Source: Deltaproteobacteria bacterium
GTDB lineage: Bacteria > Desulfobacterota > Desulfomonilia > UBA1062
Direction: 5' to 3'
Length of the DNA: 7,822 nucleotides
NCBI GenBank assembly: GCA_016934135.1
Contig: JAFGTK010000214.1
Coordinates: forward strand, 1-7,822
In this document: piece after piece, positions 5,374 through 7,822 of the stretch
Layout: each line of letters starts with the position of its first letter
Numbering within the stretch: position 1 is the first letter of the stretch
Notes under the pieces: model-generated
What the model saw: only the letters and a program-made list of their open reading frames with translations
What the model was told of the DNA's origin: nothing
Database searches by the model: none
Program-made: the position numbers and the translations under genes

Positions 5374-6321
5374 TCAGCGGCCGGGCACTACAAGAAATTT
5401 CCATACCTCTTGCGCAATATCCATGTCCTGACTGGTAGTGCCGATTACAGCCCTGGGAAGATACTGCCTTCCACCCGGTATGGTGTGCCCGCCGCCATGA
5501 ACAGTGTAGAGTCTTACCCGTGATGCCGGCCATGTGAGAGTCTCCACATGGGTTTTGTCATCCGGATCCCGGTCCTCCATCTGCATTGTCACAGGCTGCT
5601 TATTCAGATCTTCGGGCAACAGCCAGAAACGGGCCGATTCCATGGTTGATAAGACCTCCCCTTTTTTTATCAGTAAAAACAGCCTTACCATGCCTCCTTC
5701 ATACGGGTTGATGGGGTCATCAGTCCCGTTTACGATCATGACCGGAACGTGTTTTTCAGGGCCTGAACATTTCGACCAGCCGGGAGCCGGAATACCCGCA
5801 GCAATGGCCGCAATGCCGGCGATCCTTCCGGGAGCCTCCATGGCAAGCCGGTAACACATATGAGCACCGTTGGAAAAACCCGCGGCATAAATAACTGCAG
5901 GGTCTGTATGCCACCTGCCGGCACACAGGTCTGTGAGTGCCAGCAGAAACCCGACATCATCGATGTCTTTTTTGTGCGCAGCATCCTTCGGGGCATTCCG
6001 GCAGCCGTTCCAGTGATTTTTGTATCCATCGGGGTACACTACTGCGAATTTCTCGGTGTCTGCCAGAACATCGAACTGGTATCCACTCTGCTTGCGTATA
6101 TCCTCTCCTGTTCCCTTGGAACCGTGCAGCACCATGATCAGAGGCTTACCGCTAATGTCACCATCGGGCATGTATACAAGAAAACTGCGCTCCATGCCCT
6201 TATGTGCTATGGTGTCTTTCAAAAGCGTACCGGTCAGATACGGGTCCTCTGCCATAAGCGGAACTGCAGCGAACAGACATATGGAAATGCACACTATGAT
6301 ACAAAAAAGCCATTTAAACAT
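5374..6321 (-). CDS. Secreted LpqC-like esterase (PHB depolymerase / feruloyl esterase family, COG3509)
   Basis: An alpha/beta hydrolase exported by Sec, expected to cleave ester bonds in the periplasm or outside the cell. It has 315 residues. The signal peptide has a long hydrophobic core and likely cleavage after PLMA (Ala24). The hydrolase domain shows the oxyanion segment LHGSKGTG (65-72), YPDGY (96-100), W104-N105, DDVGFL (121-126), nucleophile Ser150 in GFSNG, an acid residue in GTDDPINPYEGG (199-210, probably Asp202), and His279 in GGGHTIPGG. The triad is complete. Family members act on polyhydroxybutyrate oligomers, hydroxycinnamate esters or acetylated sugars; the substrate cannot be chosen from sequence, and no PHB granule or plant-wall genes are nearby. 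The ATG at 6321 has a strong GGAGGT six bases upstream. An extended -10 promoter with an adjoining palindrome lies about 40 bases upstream. Confidence 0.88.
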   Translation of the reverse strand: MFKWLFCIIVCISICLFAAVPLMAEDPYLTGTLLKDTIAHKGMERSFLVYMPDGDISGKPLIMVLHGSKGTGEDIRKQSGYQFDVLADTEKFAVVYPDGYKNHWNGCRNAPKDAAHKKDIDDVGFLLALTDLCAGRWHTDPAVIYAAGFSNGAHMCYRLAMEAPGRIAGIAAIAAGIPAPGWSKCSGPEKHVPVMIVNGTDDPINPYEGGMVRLFLLIKKGEVLSTMESARFWLLPEDLNKQPVTMQMEDRDPDDKTHVETLTWPASRVRLYTVHGGGHTIPGGRQYLPRAVIGTTSQDMDIAQEVWKFLVVPGR

Positions 6322-6359
6322 GACTCCACCTCCCTCCTTAATAATACATGGCAGCTCAT

Positions 6360-6378
6360 ACTATAACAGGGAATTCCC
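6360..6378 (-). promoter_or_regulatory. Extended -10 promoter with overlapping palindrome, upstream of the esterase gene
   Basis: Reading the minus strand, TGTTATAGT (6368-6360) matches the extended -10 pattern TGnTATAAT at all but one position. Immediately before it is a perfect palindrome GGGAATTCCC (6378-6369), in the place where a repressor would block polymerase. No good -35 is seen, as is common for extended -10 promoters. Predicted RNA start is near 6353, about 30 bases before the coding start. Confidence 0.4.
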
Positions 6379-6469
6379 ATTCTGAAGGGTCGATTTCCTT
6401 TATAACTGACGGACAGTCCCTGTATGCAGATACTCACTTAAAACCTGCAAGAAAATCAAACAGCAGCTT

Positions 6470-6745
6470 TTACTCGATATCAGTTCCAGGAGCCGGGAGC
6501 ACGGTGGCGGGTTTGCTGTAATCATGCCCGCGTTTGGCCCGGTCTCTCTTTCGTTCCTGGCATAGAAACAGCAGTGCGGCTGCGTTTGCCCGCACATGAG
6601 CAAATATGCTTTCCATATCAGAATATGTCTTATAGTTCTCCAGATTGTATTCCAGATCTTCTATTACTTTTTTCAGTGCTTCTTCATGAATACCATGCTT
6701 TGTCTGGATATGGACCTTTTTTGCTTCCAATTCGGAATTATCCAT
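6470..6745 (-). CDS. Small hypothetical protein, charged and helical
   Basis: Not recognised. 91 residues from the ATG at 6745. No signal peptide or membrane helix. The sequence is rich in Glu and Lys and looks helical through residues about 4-75 (for example KHGIHEEALKKVIEDLEYNLENY, 16-38, and MESIFAHVRANAAALLFLCQERKRDRAKR, 44-72), ending in a proline-containing tail. The single Cys62 lies in LFLCQERK. The start is supported by AGGAGGAGAG upstream (GGAGAG six bases before the ATG). A TTG at 6784 would add 13 residues but would remove that site from use and lies at the predicted RNA start. A near-consensus promoter (6796-6824) supports real expression. It lies 148 bases upstream of the esterase gene on the same strand, which has its own promoter, so a functional link is uncertain. 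Confidence 0.7.
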   Translation of the reverse strand: MDNSELEAKKVHIQTKHGIHEEALKKVIEDLEYNLENYKTYSDMESIFAHVRANAAALLFLCQERKRDRAKRGHDYSKPATVLPAPGTDIE

Positions 6746-6795
6746 GCCTGTCTCTCCTCCTTTGTATCGGTGCGTATTGTTCAATGCTGTTCCCT

Positions 6796-6824
6796 ATTCT
6801 AATACCTGCATTATCTTGTGTCAA
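6796..6824 (-). promoter_or_regulatory. Near-consensus sigma-70 promoter for the small protein at 6470-6745
   Basis: On the minus strand, TTGACA (6824-6819) is a perfect -35, the spacer is 17 bases, and TAGAAT (6801-6796) matches the -10 at five of six positions. Expected RNA start is near 6789, giving a leader of about 44 bases that contains the strong ribosome binding site. It is the best housekeeping-type promoter in the window. Confidence 0.65.
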
Positions 6825-7051
6825 TCCATGCCGGCAGGGTTACTATAGCCCGGACAGCTCTGTCGTCATGGCCTATCTTTGTCACAGTTATTCCTTTAAC
6901 TCCACATCCTTTTTTCTTTTCAGCAGCGGCATTTTCTTCCACTGATAGATATCATTTAAGGTAATCATAATGCTGCCCGCAATTATATGTCTTATTGATA
7001 ACTTTGTAAATCGACCAGTTCTTATGTGTTTCACCTGCCTTGTTTTTTTGC

Positions 7052-7079
7052 TTGATTTCATTGCTGTCAGGCATATTGT
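7052..7079 (+). promoter_or_regulatory. Weak sigma-70-like promoter candidate for the amidase gene
   Basis: TTGATT (7052-7057), 16-base spacer, TATTGT (7074-7079); four of six matches in each box. It is correctly placed, about 45 bases before the TTG start. In AT-rich DNA such partial matches are common, so confidence is low. Confidence 0.25.
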
Positions 7080-7122
7080 ATTACCTCATAGAGCCTTATA
7101 TCCTGTGAGCGGAGGTGATCTT

Positions 7123-7822
7123 TTGGGTGAATTCAAGGAATATGACCGGTACGACGGACTGGGGCTTGCCGAACTCATCCGGAAAAAGGAAATCTCCACC
7201 AGGGAGGTCTGTGAAGAGGCAATAAGCAGGATCGAAAATATCAATCCCAGGATCAATGCCGTGATCACCAAGATGTATGACATGGCATCAAAGACACTTG
7301 AACACCCGCTTCCTGACGGCCCTTTTCAAGGGGTACCCTTTCTCATAAAGGATCTTGTTTCTGCCTGTGAAGGCGCCCCTATGACCATGGGGAGCAAGGC
7401 ATACCAGGACTATGTTCCAATGCATGACAGCGAGCTCATGAAACGGTTCAGAAAATCAGGGGTTGTCATCCTCGGCAAGACCAACACCCCGGAATTCGGT
7501 CTCATGGGTGTTACCGAGCCGGAACTGCACGGTCCCACCAGGAACCCATGGAATATTGATCACACACCCGGAGGATCAAGCGGCGGCTCGGCTGCGGCTG
7601 TAGCGAGCGGCATGGTGCCCATGGCCTCCGGCGGTGACGGCGGCGGCTCTATCCGCATCCCTGCCTCATGCTGCGCCCTGTTCGGACTGAAACCTTCAAG
7701 AGGCCGTACCCCTACAGGCCCCGACTACGGCATGATCTGGCAGGGTGCAGCAGTGGAGCATGTTATTACCCGGACCGTGCGTGACTCTGCAGCAATGCTG
7801 GATGCCGTAAACGGTCCGGACA
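7123..7822 (+). CDS. Amidase signature family hydrolase, NylA-like (5' part; runs off the window)
   Basis: Amide-bond hydrolase with the Ser-cisSer-Lys triad; cytoplasmic, no signal peptide. Only the first 233 residues are present; family members usually have about 450-500. The triad is visible: Lys76 in VPFLIKDL, Ser152 in PGGSSGGSAAA, and nucleophile Ser176 in GGDGGGSIRIPAS. Ser152 and Ser176 are 24 apart, as in FAAH and malonamidase E2. The stretches ILGKTNTPEFG (116-126), TRNPWN (139-144) and GGGSIRIPAS with FGLKPSRGR resemble 6-aminohexanoate-cyclic-dimer hydrolase (NylA)-type amidases more than GatA. That points to small-molecule amide turnover and not tRNA amidation; the natural substrate is unknown. 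The start is TTG at 7123, placed seven bases after a perfect GGAGG (7111-7115). An in-frame GTG at 7105 lacks such a site. Confidence 0.9.
   Translation, partial: MGEFKEYDRYDGLGLAELIRKKEISTREVCEEAISRIENINPRINAVITKMYDMASKTLEHPLPDGPFQGVPFLIKDLVSACEGAPMTMGSKAYQDYVPMHDSELMKRFRKSGVVILGKTNTPEFGLMGVTEPELHGPTRNPWNIDHTPGGSSGGSAAAVASGMVPMASGGDGGGSIRIPASCCALFGLKPSRGRTPTGPDYGMIWQGAAVEHVITRTVRDSAAMLDAVNGPD

Larger units (their letters stand above)
6785..7122. other. Divergent intergenic region between the small protein and the amidase
   Basis: No gene is supported here. The left end holds a strong minus-strand promoter (6796-6824) and the right end a weak plus-strand one (7052-7079). The middle (about 6830-7050) is AT-rich and T-rich on the plus strand, with no convincing hairpin, RNA gene or repeat copy that I can see. 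Open frames crossing it are antisense extensions of the small-protein gene. Confidence 0.6.

Noticed and set aside
5860..6366. 168-codon plus-strand frame opposite the esterase gene
   Set aside because: It is antisense to an intact esterase with all catalytic motifs and runs through that gene's start and promoter.
6408..6425. Small GGACAGTCC palindrome after the 6470 gene, considered as a terminator or repeat
   Set aside because: Stem of four with no T run and no second copy in the window; not enough to call.
6574..6945. 123-codon plus-strand hydrophobic frame opposite the small protein
   Set aside because: The hydrophobic look is the complement of a Glu/Lys-rich coding strand; the minus-strand gene has a much better promoter and ribosome site.

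Overview
The window looks like chromosomal DNA from a Gram-negative, probably motile bacterium of intermediate GC. The evidence is a lipobox lipoprotein, a MotAB stator with a peptidoglycan-binding domain, a membrane-anchored M23 peptidase and a secreted esterase with a Sec signal. The gene mix and the dispersed hairpin repeats fit a Desulfobacterota (old Deltaproteobacteria) genome best, but that is inferred from style; there is no marker gene here.

Layout. At 1-63 is the truncated end of a dispersed hairpin repeat. A SPOR + NlpC/P60 lipoprotein follows (158-916, +), then a gene-free stretch (917-1361) holding a second repeat copy, a REP-like palindrome and a good sigma-54 promoter candidate. 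motA and motB (1362-2916, +) overlap by 8 bases. They converge on a minus-strand pair, yhbY then an M23 metallopeptidase (4573 down to 2926), with only 9 bases between motB and the peptidase gene. Promoters in the 4574-4850 region fire outward to yhbY and to a conserved hypothetical protein of 112 residues (4851-5189, +). A third repeat copy (5231-5364) separates that gene from a minus-strand secreted LpqC-like esterase (6321 down to 5374). Upstream of the esterase is a small unrecognised protein of 91 residues (6745 down to 6470). After a 377-base spacer, a NylA-like amidase (7123 onward, +) starts with TTG and runs off the right edge.

Three neighbouring genes act on or hold the cell wall: the NlpC/P60 lipoprotein (peptide cleavage), MotB (wall anchoring of the stator) and the M23 enzyme (cross-link cleavage). 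yhbY (ribosome assembly) and the peptidase gene are translationally coupled. The right half is a set of separately promoted, apparently unrelated genes.

I found no clear sign of a new multi-gene system. The points most worth a second look are the composite three-hairpin repeat (with an insertion in one copy and a destroyed hairpin in another), the sigma-54 promoter before an isolated stator pair, the yhbY start revision, and the small, well-promoted orphan protein at 6470-6745.
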